64,000 bases of DNA from contig NZ_MSDV01000063.1 in the NCBI RefSeq assembly GCF_001931485.1, positions 62,001 through 126,000 on the forward strand, in the 5' to 3' direction. The notes beneath the pieces are model-generated. The model was not told the DNA's origin, did no database searches, and was given only the letters and a program-made list of their open reading frames with translations. The stretch comes from Burkholderia sp. SRS-W-2-2016 (GTDB taxonomy: Bacteria > Pseudomonadota > Gammaproteobacteria > Burkholderiales > Burkholderiaceae). Positions 8,205-17,025 of this stretch are shown here, in pieces; within the stretch, counting starts at the first letter, position 1; each line of letters begins with the position of its first letter. The position numbers and the translations under genes were made by a program.

Positions 8205-9143
8205 TCAGGCAAGCGTGGTGTCGTCGAGCGTCGCCTTCAGCGGATGACGCGCGATGCTGACGCTGGTCACGCCCAGCATCTTCGGCAACTGGTCGCTCGC
8301 GACTTTCAGCGGCCCCGGGCCTTCGCCCTGACCGGCGACGGGCTGCGGATACGCGGTCGAACGCGCGGTATGGAACGTGACGTTGCCCTCCACTTTCGTG
8401 ACGATCTGATGGATATGGCCGTTCAGCACCGTCACCGAACCGAAGCGCTTCAGATAACTCATCGCCTGGCCGGCGTCGCCGGTGCCCCAGCCCCACGGTT
8501 CGTAGATCGTCCACATCGGCATGTGCGCGAAGACCACCACCGGCGTGCTCGACGAGCGTCCCTTCAGATCGTTTTCGAGCCATTCGAGCTGCTCGTCGCC
8601 GAGACCGCCCAGGCCGTTCGGCTTGAAATGCATCACGTTGACGAGGCCGACGAAGTGCACGCCCTGGTGATCGAAGCTGTAATAGCCGCGGTTCTCCGAC
8701 GCCTTGCCGAAGCGTTTGAAGTATTCGGTGCCGGGGCCGTCGGTGACGTCGTGCTCGCCGGGCACCGTGTGCAGTTCGGGGATCTTGAGCCCGCCCAGCA
8801 ATTGCGCGGCGAGATCGAATTCGGACGCTTTGGACAGATGCGTGATGTCGCCGGTGTGGATCGCGAGCGGCGGGCGGGCCGGCATCGCGTTGACCAGATC
8901 GATCGTTTGCTGCAGCGTGGCGGCGACGTCGGGATTCGCTTCCTTGTTGAAACCGATGTGGGAATCGCTGATCTGCAGGAAGAGCGGCACGCCGGCCGCC
9001 GTGTTCTTCGCATCGGCGGCGAGCGCCAGTTCGACCGGCGTGAGCACGCCGCCCGACAGCATGAAGACGGTGCCGAGACCGCCGAACGCAAGGCATTTCA
9101 GCGCGCCGCGTCGCGCCGGATCGAATGAATGATGTGACGACAT
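8205..9143 (-). CDS. Tat-exported metallophosphoesterase
   Basis: A 312-residue calcineurin-like phosphoesterase. The N-terminus has a twin-arginine signal (ARRGALKCLAFGGLG, then a hydrophobic run to ALAADA), so it is exported folded. The dinuclear metal-site motifs appear in order: SDSHIG (D-x-H type), HTGDITH, GEHD (variant of the usual GNHD), FAHMP and NGHIHQ. The Asn-to-Glu change in the third motif is notable because that Asn normally binds metal. Start chosen at the ATG 4 codons inside the open frame, preceded by GAGG. It heads an apparent operon with the cupredoxin. Substrate unknown. Confidence 0.85.
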   Translation of the reverse strand: MSSHHSFDPARRGALKCLAFGGLGTVFMLSGGVLTPVELALAADAKNTAAGVPLFLQISDSHIGFNKEANPDVAATLQQTIDLVNAMPARPPLAIHTGDITHLSKASEFDLAAQLLGGLKIPELHTVPGEHDVTDGPGTEYFKRFGKASENRGYYSFDHQGVHFVGLVNVMHFKPNGLGGLGDEQLEWLENDLKGRSSSTPVVVFAHMPMWTIYEPWGWGTGDAGQAMSYLKRFGSVTVLNGHIHQIVTKVEGNVTFHTARSTAYPQPVAGQGEGPGPLKVASDQLPKMLGVTSVSIARHPLKATLDDTTLA

Positions 9144-9346
9144 GGTGACCACCTCACGATAGGAATTCGCAGAACCGCAGCCGGTTCGTGAGGCATGACT
9201 GATGTCGTGGGGGTTTTATTCCCGGGTAGTGCGAAGTGCGTAAGGTGGTGTTGCGCGCGCGGGCCGGCAAGCCTGGCGCCGCGGTGCGTGTTGTTGATGG
9301 TGGTTAATTGAAAGGCGACGGTTAGCGCGCGGACAACTGACTCGCG

Positions 9347-9418
9347 CCGAGTTAGCCGAGTTAGCCGAGTTAGCCGAGTTAGCCGAGTTAGCCGAGTTAG
9401 CCGAGTCAGCCGAGTCAC
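9347..9418. repeat. 9-bp tandem repeat, eight copies
   Basis: Eight head-to-tail copies of CCGAGTTAG. Copies 1-6 are identical; copy 7 ends in CAG and copy 8 in CAC. It lies just past the stop of the aldo/keto reductase and before the metallophosphoesterase promoter region. Read on the minus strand it would encode repeated Arg-Leu-Thr, but it is beyond the reductase stop codon. The identity of the copies suggests recent slippage expansion. Confidence 0.95.
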
Positions 9419-9429
9419 CCGCCGCTGCC

Positions 9430-10395
9430 TCAGCCCTTCACCGCCGCAACGATCCGTGCGCGCATCGCGGCATCCGGCAACGGCCCCGAGCCGGCGCGCA
9501 CGTTGTCCGCCATATATTGCGGCCGCCCGGTGCCCGGAATCACGACCGTCACCGCCGGATGCGCGAGCACGAATTTCAGCAGCAGTTGCGCCCAGCTCGT
9601 GCATTCGATCTCTGCCGCCCACGCGGGCAACGGCGTTTTCATCACGCGCGCGAGCAGCCCGCCGCCGCCGAACGGCTGATTGATCACCACGCCGATCCCC
9701 AGCTCCGCCGCGAGCGGCAGAATGCGCTGCTCGGCGGCGCGGTCGTCGGCCGCGTAATTGATCTGCACGAAATCGGGTTTTTCGCTGCGCATCACGGCGG
9801 CGACCTGGTCGAACGCGCTCGACGTGTAGTGCGTGATGCCGATATAGCGAATCCGGCCCTGCGCCTTCCACGCGCGCAACGTCGCGATCTGCGTGCGCCA
9901 GTCGAGCAGGTTATGGATCTGCATCAGATCGATACGCGCCTGCTGGAAGCGCTCGAACGACTGCTCCATCTGCGCGATACCGGCCTCGCGCCCTTCGGTC
10001 CAGACCTTGGTCGCGACGAACGCGCGGCGATGCGCGTCGAGCTGCGTGAGCAACGCGCCCGCGACCGCTTCGGACGAGCCGTACATCGGCGACGAATCGA
10101 TCACCGAGCCGCCCGCCGCGAACAGCACGCGCAGCACGTCGGCGAGTCGCGCGCGATCGTTCGGGTCGTCGCCGACATCGAACGTGCGCCAGGTGCCGCA
10201 GCCGATCACCGGCAGACGCTCGCCGCTCGCGGGGATCACGCGCTGGTTCATCTTCGGCAAAGCGGTGAGATCGGGCAGCGTTTCGGCGCGCGCCGCCGCG
10301 CCATGCAGCAGCGGCGGCAACGCAAGCGAAACCGGCACGCCCAGCGCGCCGCGCAGAAACCGGCGCCGGCTTTCGGGATTCGATCGCAGTGTCAT
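9430..10395 (-). CDS. Tat-exported aldo/keto reductase
   Basis: A 321-residue protein. The N-terminus SRRRFLRGALGVPVSLALPPLL is a twin-arginine signal ending near AARA. The rest is an AKR (TIM-barrel) domain: GCGTWRTFD at the start, the catalytic Asp and Tyr in VIDSSPMYGSSE, Lys in VATKVW, His in MQIHNLLD, and the NADPH-binding VVIPGTGRP near the end. It should reduce a carbonyl with NADPH or a related cofactor, acting outside the cytoplasm, which is unusual for the family. It stands alone on the minus strand; the next gene upstream begins 85 bp away. Confidence 0.88.
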   Translation of the reverse strand: MTLRSNPESRRRFLRGALGVPVSLALPPLLHGAAARAETLPDLTALPKMNQRVIPASGERLPVIGCGTWRTFDVGDDPNDRARLADVLRVLFAAGGSVIDSSPMYGSSEAVAGALLTQLDAHRRAFVATKVWTEGREAGIAQMEQSFERFQQARIDLMQIHNLLDWRTQIATLRAWKAQGRIRYIGITHYTSSAFDQVAAVMRSEKPDFVQINYAADDRAAEQRILPLAAELGIGVVINQPFGGGGLLARVMKTPLPAWAAEIECTSWAQLLLKFVLAHPAVTVVIPGTGRPQYMADNVRAGSGPLPDAAMRARIVAAVKG

Positions 10396-10479
10396 AACTC
10401 GAGGGCGCCACGCGCTCGCGCCACCAGCAGTTCAGGAAACGCCCACGATACTGCAATCCCGCCGACGCCGCGCGTCCCG

Positions 10480-11118
10480 TCACGCGTGCGCGGCAGCCTG
10501 CTCCGCGCGCTCGGGAAACGGCTTGCGCCATGCGTCGAACTCGTTCAGCTGATCGTGCCAGCGGCGTACTTCGGGAAATTCATCGAGCGGCATCGCCGCG
10601 CTTTGCGCATACGGCAGCGTCACGCCGACCGAAAAATCCGCCACCGACAACGCGTTGCCAAGCAGCCACCTGCGCCCCTTCAGATGCTGATCGAGCACCG
10701 CCGCATGCTGGCGGAAGAAGCGTTGCGATTCGGCGACTTTCGCGTCGTCCGGCGCGCCGAGCCCGACCCACTTCTTGATCAGGTGTTCGAAGTAAAGCGC
10801 ACCCGCATGCCGGTACAGATGCTGGCTGTTCCAGCTCATCCAGCGCACCACGTCGACCTGCTCTCCGGCATCGCGCGGCCACAGCGGCGAGTCGGCGCGC
10901 TGCGCGAGATGGCAGATGATCGCGTCGGCTTCCCACAGCTTGCGCTCGCCGTCGACCAGCACCGGCACCTTGCCGTTCGGATTGATCGCCAGATAAGCGG
11001 GCTGCGTGTGTTCGCCGCGGCGCAGATCGACGAAGACGTAGTCGATTGGCAAGCCTAAATATCCGGCCACCGCACAGGCTTTGCGCGGTGCGAGCGTTTC
11101 GGCGTAATAGAGCTTCAT
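10480..11118 (-). CDS. Glutathione S-transferase family protein
   Basis: A 212-residue GST. The thioredoxin-like half starts MKLYYAETLAPRKACAV and contains NPNGKVPVLVDG (GSH-binding loop with cis-Pro) and WEADAIICHLA. The helical half has LSVADFSVGVTLPYA. A GAGG-type site sits before the ATG at 11118; the open frame extends 14 codons further but without support. It lies between the aldo/keto reductase and the SRPBCC gene on the same strand. The substrate is unknown; candidates are detoxification of electrophiles or a catabolic isomerisation. Confidence 0.9.
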   Translation of the reverse strand: MKLYYAETLAPRKACAVAGYLGLPIDYVFVDLRRGEHTQPAYLAINPNGKVPVLVDGERKLWEADAIICHLAQRADSPLWPRDAGEQVDVVRWMSWNSQHLYRHAGALYFEHLIKKWVGLGAPDDAKVAESQRFFRQHAAVLDQHLKGRRWLLGNALSVADFSVGVTLPYAQSAAMPLDEFPEVRRWHDQLNEFDAWRKPFPERAEQAAAHA

Positions 11119-11163
11119 GTAGACCTCGGTGTGGATGGAAGGAAGCGAAGCGCGCGGCACCGC

Positions 11164-11616
11164 TCAACCGGTCTCGCTCGCCAGCTCGCCAAGCAGCGCG
11201 TCGAGCTTATCGAACGCACCGCTCCAGCCGATCCGGTGGCCGTCGCGCGCGGCTTCGTCGAAGAACTGCGCGTGCGTGAAGTTCAGCTCGGTGCCGCCGT
11301 CGATTGCGCGCAACACGATCGTCACCAGCGACTGCCGCTCCGGCAGCGTGACCCACTGCCACGTGAACACCAGCTTGCGATCGCGCTCGACCTCGCGGTA
11401 TTCGCCACGACAGTCGTGCGTTTCGCCGTCCAGCGTCTGGAACACCACACGAAAGCGCCCACCCACGCGCGGATCGGCCTCGGCGCTGAGCACCGGACCG
11501 CCGTCCGGTCCCCACCAGCGCGCCATCAGTTCGGGCCGCGTCCACGCCGCGTAGATTCGCGCAGGCGGCGCCTTCAACTGCCGCACGATCGTCAGACTGG
11601 GTTTGTGCTCGATCAT
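11164..11616 (-). CDS. SRPBCC (AHSA1-like) domain protein
   Basis: A 150-residue START-fold protein. TRPELMARWWGPDG, DPRVGGRFRVVFQ and the closing GWSGAFDKLDALLGEL are the usual AHSA1/ActivatorofHsp90-like landmarks. Such proteins bind small hydrophobic ligands, but the role is rarely known. The ATG overlaps the stop of the upstream ArsR gene by four bases (ATGA), so the pair is translationally coupled. ArsR plus SRPBCC pairs of this kind are widespread in proteobacteria and usually act as one regulatory unit. Confidence 0.9.
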   Translation of the reverse strand: MIEHKPSLTIVRQLKAPPARIYAAWTRPELMARWWGPDGGPVLSAEADPRVGGRFRVVFQTLDGETHDCRGEYREVERDRKLVFTWQWVTLPERQSLVTIVLRAIDGGTELNFTHAQFFDEAARDGHRIGWSGAFDKLDALLGELASETG

Positions 11617-11948
11617 TCGTCCGCTCCTTCGACAAGATCGGTCAGCCGGTCCAGACTCGCAGACCAGAAGCGCTCGTAGCGCCTGAGCCACGCCATCGCC
11701 TCGGCCATCGGCGCGGCCACGAGTTCGACCGACACGGTGCGACCGCTCTTCGTGCGCGCGATCAGCCCGGCCTCGCTCAACACGTCGAGATGTTTCATCA
11801 CCGCCGGCAGCTTCACCGGCAACGGCCGCGCGAGTTCGCTGATCGACAGTCCTGGCTCGCGTTCGAGACGCGCGAGGATCGCCCGCCGCGTCGGGTCCAT
11901 CAACGCGGCAAAGGTTCGGTCGAGTTGGCTGACTGGATACTTCACCAT
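11613..11948 (-). CDS. ArsR-family transcriptional regulator
   Basis: A 111-residue winged-helix protein. FAALMDPTRRAILARLEREPG is the canonical ArsR start; SISELARPLPVKLPAVMKHLDVL is the helix-turn-helix with its recognition helix, and AGLIARTKSGRTVSVEL is the wing. It has no cysteine metal-binding motif (no ELCVC-like sequence), so it belongs to the non-metal group paired with SRPBCC proteins. I place the start at the ATG before VKYPVSQ. It probably represses its own operon, but I see no clear operator. Confidence 0.88.
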   Translation of the reverse strand: MVKYPVSQLDRTFAALMDPTRRAILARLEREPGLSISELARPLPVKLPAVMKHLDVLSEAGLIARTKSGRTVSVELVAAPMAEAMAWLRRYERFWSASLDRLTDLVEGADE

Positions 11949-12114
11949 GCGGTGAACTATAGACGCCAGGTCGCCGAGGTCAAGGTCTTTTTCGCGAGCG
12001 GGGGGAAGAACGCGGCTGCGCAAAGCCACGTAGAAGGAAGGAACAACCGCTGGGGAAGCGGCGCTGGATCAGCGCCGCTTTAGCGCCGCAATCGATGCAG
12101 CATTTAGCGCAGCC

Positions 12115-13479
12115 TCAATGCTGCACTTCGCTCTCTTCGCCGTAACGCATCCCGTGCGCGGCGATCAGCCGGTACAGCGTCGCGCGCGAAATACCGAGTT
12201 CGCGCGCGGCATCGGCCGAGCGTCCGCGATGCCGCAACAGCGCGAGTTCGATAGCCTGGCGCTCGGCGGTTTCGCGCGCCTGTGCGAGCGTCGCGCTGGA
12301 CGTGCGCGCATACGCGGACAGTTCGAGATCGTCGGCGGTGATCGAGCGTCCTTCCGACATCACGATCGCGCGCCGCACCCGGTTGATCAGCTCGCGCACG
12401 TTGCCCGGCCAGTCGTAGCCGTGCATCGCCATGATCGCGTCGGGCGAGAAGCCGTACAGGCGCCGGCTCGCATCCTTGCGATAGCGTTCGAGCACGTACA
12501 GCGCGAGCAGTTCGATGTCCTTGCCGCGCGCGCGCAGCGGCGGCTCGTCGATGCGCAGCACGCACAGCCGGTGGTACAGGTCGGAGCGGAAGCGCCCTGC
12601 TTCGATCGCGGCCTCGATATCGACGTGGGTCGCGCAGATGATCCGCACGTCGACCGCGATCGAGCCCTGGCCGCCGAGCCGGTCGATGGTGTTTTCCTGC
12701 AGGAAGCGCAGCAGACTCGCCTGGCTCTCGTACGGCAGATCGCCGATTTCATCGAGAAACAGCGTGCCGCCGTGCGCGCTCTCGACACGGCCGACGCGCC
12801 GCTGGTTCGCGCCGGTAAACGCGCCGCGCTCATGACCGAACAGCTCCGACTGCAACAACGCCGGCGGAATCGCGCCGCAATTGATCGCGACGAACGGCGC
12901 TTTGCGGCGCGCCGAGCGCGCGTGAATCGCCGCCGCCGTCAGTTCCTTGCCGGTGCCCGACTCGCCGGAGATGAACACCGGCGCATCGGTCGCCGCGACC
13001 TTGTGAATGGAGCGGAACAACGCGAGCATCGCATCGCAGGTGCCGATCATTTCGCCTTCGGCGCTCGACGCATCGAGAAACGTGGGCTCGCCGAGCGCGA
13101 TCATCCCGCACGCGTGACCGACGGTATCGACGATCCGCGTATTGGCCGCGGGCAGCGTCACGTAATCGAAGCAGTAGTCGCGCACCAATCGGCGCGTGGT
13201 GGGGTCGTCGAGTTGCGGGGTTTCGGCCATCGCAACCCAACCGACGTTCGGCAGCGCGAGGCACGACTGCAACGCGTGGGCATCGTGCGATTCGAGCACG
13301 CTGGCGAGATCGACGAGACCGCCGGCCGGCGCTCCGTCCTGCACCGCGTGACGCACGTTGTGCAACGAGTCGATAACCTCGACTGCCCAATCTCGTTGCT
13401 GGATATCCGCGAGCAATTGCGGAGCCGGGTCGCGCGTGAAATAGATCACGCGCCTCGGGTAGGCCTTCACTTTCTGCAT
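12115..13479 (-). CDS. Sigma-54 activator with VpsR-like N-terminal domain
   Basis: A 454-residue enhancer-binding protein. Residues 1-130 form a receiver-like domain (VIYFTRDPAPQLL start) resembling the VpsR N-terminus, without an obvious phospho-Asp set. Residues 145-370 are the AAA+ domain: Walker A GESGTGKE (172-179), GAFTGA (219-224) for sigma-54 contact, and Walker B LFLDEIGD (240-247). Residues 415-450 are a Fis-type helix-turn-helix (AARELGISRATLYRL). CAGGAGA precedes the ATG; the open frame upstream is basic and non-conserved. VpsR proteins control exopolysaccharide and can bind c-di-GMP; that link is inference here. It is closely similar to the activator at 32.1 kb. Confidence 0.88.
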   Translation of the reverse strand: MQKVKAYPRRVIYFTRDPAPQLLADIQQRDWAVEVIDSLHNVRHAVQDGAPAGGLVDLASVLESHDAHALQSCLALPNVGWVAMAETPQLDDPTTRRLVRDYCFDYVTLPAANTRIVDTVGHACGMIALGEPTFLDASSAEGEMIGTCDAMLALFRSIHKVAATDAPVFISGESGTGKELTAAAIHARSARRKAPFVAINCGAIPPALLQSELFGHERGAFTGANQRRVGRVESAHGGTLFLDEIGDLPYESQASLLRFLQENTIDRLGGQGSIAVDVRIICATHVDIEAAIEAGRFRSDLYHRLCVLRIDEPPLRARGKDIELLALYVLERYRKDASRRLYGFSPDAIMAMHGYDWPGNVRELINRVRRAIVMSEGRSITADDLELSAYARTSSATLAQARETAERQAIELALLRHRGRSADAARELGISRATLYRLIAAHGMRYGEESEVQH

Positions 13480-13906
13480 TTTTGCATCTCCTGCTGCGCG
13501 CCGAAGCCGCTTGCCTGCCGCGTCGTTGCGGTGGTCCCCGATCTCGTGTTCAGTCCGCCTCGCGGCGGGACTCTCGGCAGGGAGCAGCTCGTGGGGGGTG
13601 GCGCACAGGCCGACAACGGCCCGCTGTATAACGAATGACGAATCGATCATACGTGGCGTTGTCGAGCCTTCCACACGTTCTGACGATATTTAATCTTTGG
13701 TTTCGCTATTGGGATGGCGGCATCTTGCGAAGCGTTTTCGACCGCGCCGGCGCTCAGCCTTCGATTTGACATTTATCAAATCGCAACCATCGCTGATACA
13801 TATTTTGGCGTACCTGTAGGCATTTTTTTGCACGCAGCGGTGCTCGCCCGAAGCTACTTCACCCCGGGCGCCGCACGCCGGATCACTGAGCTACTCAGCC
13901 CGCGGC
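13480..13906. other. Intergenic region between activator and epoxide hydrolase
   Basis: The first 150 bases upstream of the sigma-54 activator should carry its promoter. An AT-richer patch lies at 13,680-13,830. I find no convincing sigma-70 or sigma-54 promoter, no terminator with a T-run and no gene I can support. Confidence 0.4.
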
Positions 13907-15082
13907 TCACACAGTTTTCGCCCGCAACGGCCTGAAGAACCTGCGAATCTCGGCGGCCAGCAACGCGGGCTGTTCCAGCGCCGCGAAGTGGCCGCCCTCC
14001 GCCATCTCGCTCCATTGCACGACGTTGAAGGTCCGTTCGAGCCAGCTGCGCGGCGGATGATTGATCTCGTGCGGAAAGCGCGCGAAACCGAGCGGCGTAT
14101 CGATTCGCTGGCCGGCGGCGAAACGCATCGGCTGCAGACGGTTCTCCCAGTACATCTGCATCGCCGGACCGATGCACTGCGTAAACCAGTACAACGAAAT
14201 ATTGGTGAGCAGCTCGTCCTTCGTGAACACGCTTTCGACCTCGCCGCCGCAATCGCTCCATGCGCGAAACTTCTCGCCGATCCATGCGGCGAGCCCGAGC
14301 GGCGAATCGTTCAGCGCGGCGGCGACGGTCAACGGTTTGGTGCCGTGCAGATGCGCGTAGCCGCCTTCAAGCGCGGCCCAGTCGTTCTTTTCGCGCAGAT
14401 AGTCGTGTTCGGCCTGGGTCAGCGGCTCGCGGCCCGCATCGATTGCCGGCTCGTACGAACTCGGCAGGAAGTTCAGATGCACGCCGTCGACCGCATGCGG
14501 ATGACGCGCGGCCAACGCGATCGATACGCCCGCGCCGAGATCGCCGCCCTGCGCGCCGAACTGCCGGTAGCCGAGGCCGCGCATCAGCGCCGCCCACAAA
14601 TCCGCGACCTGAAACGCGGACATCCCCGCTTGCGCGGGCGCCGGCGAAAACGTGAAGCCCGGCAGCGACGGCGTGACGACGTCGAACGCATCGGCGGGAT
14701 CGGCGCCGAACGCGGCCGGGTCGCACAACTGGTCGAGCAGCGCGCGAAACTCGCAGAACGAGCCGGGCCAGCCATGCGTGATCACCAGCGGATAAGGTTT
14801 GAATCCCGGCACGTTGCCGGTGCCGCGCCGATGCACGAAGTGCACGGTCTGGCCGTTCACGTCGGCGAGAAATTGCGGCAACTGGTTCAGCCTGCGTTCG
14901 GCTTCGCGCCAGTCGAACTGTTCGGCCCAATAGGTCGCGAGCTCACGCAGCCAGCCGGGATCGGCGCCCTGCTGCCACGCGGGCGCGGGCGTGGCGGGTG
15001 CCCAGCGGGTCGTGCGCAGGCGGCGGCGCAAATCGTCGAGCTCGCGATCGGCGATGGCAATCTCAAACGGGTCTATCTGCAT
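13907..15082 (-). CDS. Epoxide hydrolase (EHN-type alpha/beta hydrolase)
   Basis: A 391-residue enzyme. Residues 1-100 are the EHN N-terminal domain (PFEIAIADRELDDLRRRL, then DWREAERRLNQLPQF). The alpha/beta-hydrolase core follows: VITHGWPGSF gives the oxyanion hole, AQGGDLGAG the nucleophilic Asp, and EGGHFAALEQP the catalytic His. Length and order match microsomal-type epoxide hydrolases, which convert epoxides to diols through an Asp ester. No signal peptide is seen, so it is likely cytosolic. It is divergent from surE, with about 140 bp between starts. Confidence 0.9.
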   Translation of the reverse strand: MQIDPFEIAIADRELDDLRRRLRTTRWAPATPAPAWQQGADPGWLRELATYWAEQFDWREAERRLNQLPQFLADVNGQTVHFVHRRGTGNVPGFKPYPLVITHGWPGSFCEFRALLDQLCDPAAFGADPADAFDVVTPSLPGFTFSPAPAQAGMSAFQVADLWAALMRGLGYRQFGAQGGDLGAGVSIALAARHPHAVDGVHLNFLPSSYEPAIDAGREPLTQAEHDYLREKNDWAALEGGYAHLHGTKPLTVAAALNDSPLGLAAWIGEKFRAWSDCGGEVESVFTKDELLTNISLYWFTQCIGPAMQMYWENRLQPMRFAAGQRIDTPLGFARFPHEINHPPRSWLERTFNVVQWSEMAEGGHFAALEQPALLAAEIRRFFRPLRAKTV

Positions 15083-15223
15083 GGCGGCGAGTCCGGTAAG
15101 GAGGGGCGCGAACGGCGAACGGCAGACTGCACCGCCATCCTACCCGCGCCGGGCGAAAGCCCGATAATGAGCGTCCAACTTTTCACTTCCCGCTTGCCAC
15201 TCACACGAAAGGAGATTGACGCG

Positions 15224-16003
15224 ATGTCCGCTGCCGAATCCAAACTGCCGCGCGTGCTGCTGACCAACGACGACGGTATCGACGCGCCCGGCCTCGCCGT
15301 GCTCGAAGCCGTCGCCGCGCAAATTGCGCACGAAGTCTGGGTGGTCGCGCCCGAGCACGACCAGAGCGGCACCTCGCATTCGGTCAGCCTGCACTCGCCG
15401 CTGCGCGTGAGCCGCAAGGGCGAGCGCCGCTTCGGCGTGAGCGGCACGCCCGGCGATTGCGTGGTGATGGGGGTGCGCCACCTGATGCGCGACGCGCCGC
15501 CTTCGCTGGTGCTGTCGGGCGTCAATCGCGGCGCCAATCTCGGCGTCGAAACGATGTTCTCGGGCACCGTCGGCGCGGCGATGACGGGGCTGCTGCTCGG
15601 GCTGCCGTCGTTCGCGCTGAGCCAGGCCTTTCGCGACCGCGAACAGGTGCGCTGGGACACCGCGCGCACGCTCGCGCCCGGCGTGATCCGGCAGTTGCTG
15701 GCGATCGAGCACGCGGCGCCGACCTGTCTGAACATCAATTTCCCCGACGTCGACGCGGCCGCCGCCGGCCCGCTCACACTCACGCGGCAAGGAGTCGGGC
15801 TGGTCGAGGGAATCGACGTGGAGCCGCTGGTGGACCCGCGCGGGATCGACTATCACTGGTTGAGGTTTCAACGCGGCGCCCGCGCGGACGATCCCGACAG
15901 CGAAACCTCGGCGATCGCGGCGGGCCGGGTGGCGGTCACGCCGCTCGCGTTCGAACGCACCGACGACGCCACCTTCGCGCGGCTCGCGGCGGCGCTGCGC
16001 TAG
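15224..16003 (+). CDS. surE: 5'/3'-nucleotidase SurE
   Basis: A 259-residue survival protein E. The metal site and signature are all present: LLTNDDGIDAPG at the N-terminus, VVAPEHDQSGTSHSVSL, and SGVNRGANLG. It removes phosphate from nucleoside 5'- and 3'-monophosphates. AAAGGAG sits 9 bases before the ATG. The genome's main surE would be expected beside pcm and rpoS; here none of those neighbours are present, so this may be a second copy or a relocated gene. It stands alone between the epoxide hydrolase and a convergent DUF4148 gene. Confidence 0.92.
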   Translation: MSAAESKLPRVLLTNDDGIDAPGLAVLEAVAAQIAHEVWVVAPEHDQSGTSHSVSLHSPLRVSRKGERRFGVSGTPGDCVVMGVRHLMRDAPPSLVLSGVNRGANLGVETMFSGTVGAAMTGLLLGLPSFALSQAFRDREQVRWDTARTLAPGVIRQLLAIEHAAPTCLNINFPDVDAAAAGPLTLTRQGVGLVEGIDVEPLVDPRGIDYHWLRFQRGARADDPDSETSAIAAGRVAVTPLAFERTDDATFARLAAALR

Positions 16004-16009
16004 GCGCGT

Positions 16010-16660
16010 TCACGGATGGTCGTAAATCGACTGGCCGGGCATCCCGCCGGGGCTCGGATTCGGATTGCCGAACGCCGGCATGGTGCCGTCCTTGCGGGCG
16101 CGCGCCAGTTCGGCGACGACCTCGGCGCGGGTCTTCGGCCGATTGTTCGCGTACACGGGATGGAGCCGCTGACGATCGTTCAGCAGCCACGCCTGGCTGA
16201 GCCCCGATACCGGCCCGGACGGCGGCGCGGCGCGCGGCGGCCGCTTCGGAAAGCTCGCTGCGCGTTTGACCTGTTCGCGCAGCGCCGCGCGGCTATCGCG
16301 CGACGGCGCGCTCTTCACGGCCGGCGCTTGCAGCGAGCCGGCCGAGCGCTGCGCGAGCCCGGTCTCCGGCGGCGCCTGCAACGGCTCGGCGTCCACGCGC
16401 GGCTCGACCGGCTCCAACGGATTGATCGCGCTCACATCGCTGCGCAGCGTGCTCCTGCGCTGCACGTGCGTGTGCTCGGTGGCGTCGTCGAGGCTGAGCA
16501 CACGGCCGGACGCGGCGGTGCCCCGGATGCTGTCACCGGACAGGATCCGCAACTCGTCGCCCGACAGCCAGCCGCCGTCGGACTGCGTAACGTACGCGCC
16601 CAGCGCCAACGCACCGACCACGAGACCGGTAAGCACCGCCATTCTTTGTTCGCTGTACAA
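16010..16660 (-). CDS. Membrane-anchored DUF4148 protein
   Basis: About 216 residues. One hydrophobic helix (MAVLTGLVVGALALGAYV) near the N-terminus is followed by a Pro/Ala-rich middle and a C-terminal DUF4148-like segment (NNRPKTRAEVVAELARARKDGTMPAFG). DUF4148 proteins are small exported proteins of Burkholderiales with unknown role. I place the start at TTG 16660 because GGGGGAG lies six bases before it; the alternative ATG at 16642 lacks a ribosome site. The gene ends 7 bp from the convergent surE stop. This version is longer than usual members because of the anchored linker. Confidence 0.65.
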   Translation of the reverse strand: MYSEQRMAVLTGLVVGALALGAYVTQSDGGWLSGDELRILSGDSIRGTAASGRVLSLDDATEHTHVQRRSTLRSDVSAINPLEPVEPRVDAEPLQAPPETGLAQRSAGSLQAPAVKSAPSRDSRAALREQVKRAASFPKRPPRAAPPSGPVSGLSQAWLLNDRQRLHPVYANNRPKTRAEVVAELARARKDGTMPAFGNPNPSPGGMPGQSIYDHP

Positions 16661-17025
16661 GACTGACTCCCCCTCTCCTGAGCCGGCGTGCAAGCTGCAA
16701 CCTTCCACGCCAAGTCTGACCGATCTCCCGCCGCCAGTTTTCGCTTTATGCGTATCAAACGACGAATCGTCGGTTGCGGCCGTGGGTGTGTCCGAAACTG
16801 ACGGCGCGCGAAAACCACTTCGCAAAAAACGGACCCGTCCCGCCGAACCGCTTCAGTTCGCGTCGCCCCAACAGTCCGGGTATTCACCGATACTGCGCGC
16901 GCCAACTAATAATATTATTCATAGCGATTTCTTTGCCTCACCGACACGCCCTCAAAGCGGTCGGCGCTATGCGCTTTTAATAATAATTATGACCATCAAT
17001 TAAGCGGGGACCTCAGGAGATAAAG
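16661..17025. promoter_or_regulatory. AT-rich promoter region of the glycoside hydrolase gene
   Basis: Contains two AT-rich blocks unusual for this genome: a 12-bp palindrome AATAATATTATT at 16,908-16,919 and TTTTAATAATAATTATG at 16,975-16,991. The second block is close to the right distance for a -10 of the gene at 17,026. I cannot assign a -35 with confidence. The palindrome may be an operator or an H-NS-like binding patch. Confidence 0.4.

Noticed and set aside
9347..9418. Possible CRISPR array
   Set aside because: The unit is 9 bp with no spacers and no cas genes are near.
12056..12080. Perfect hairpin AAGCGGCGCT / AGCGCCGCTT as a terminator for the sigma-54 activator gene
   Set aside because: No T-run follows on the minus strand, and there is no plus-strand gene for it to end.
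13714..13935. Small plus-strand gene in the activator/hydrolase gap
   Set aside because: No ribosome site, no resemblance to known proteins, and it overlaps the epoxide hydrolase 3' end.
13988..15223. Long N-terminal extension of SurE
   Set aside because: It is antisense to the epoxide hydrolase; the SurE start at 15,224 has a strong ribosome site and the family N-terminus.
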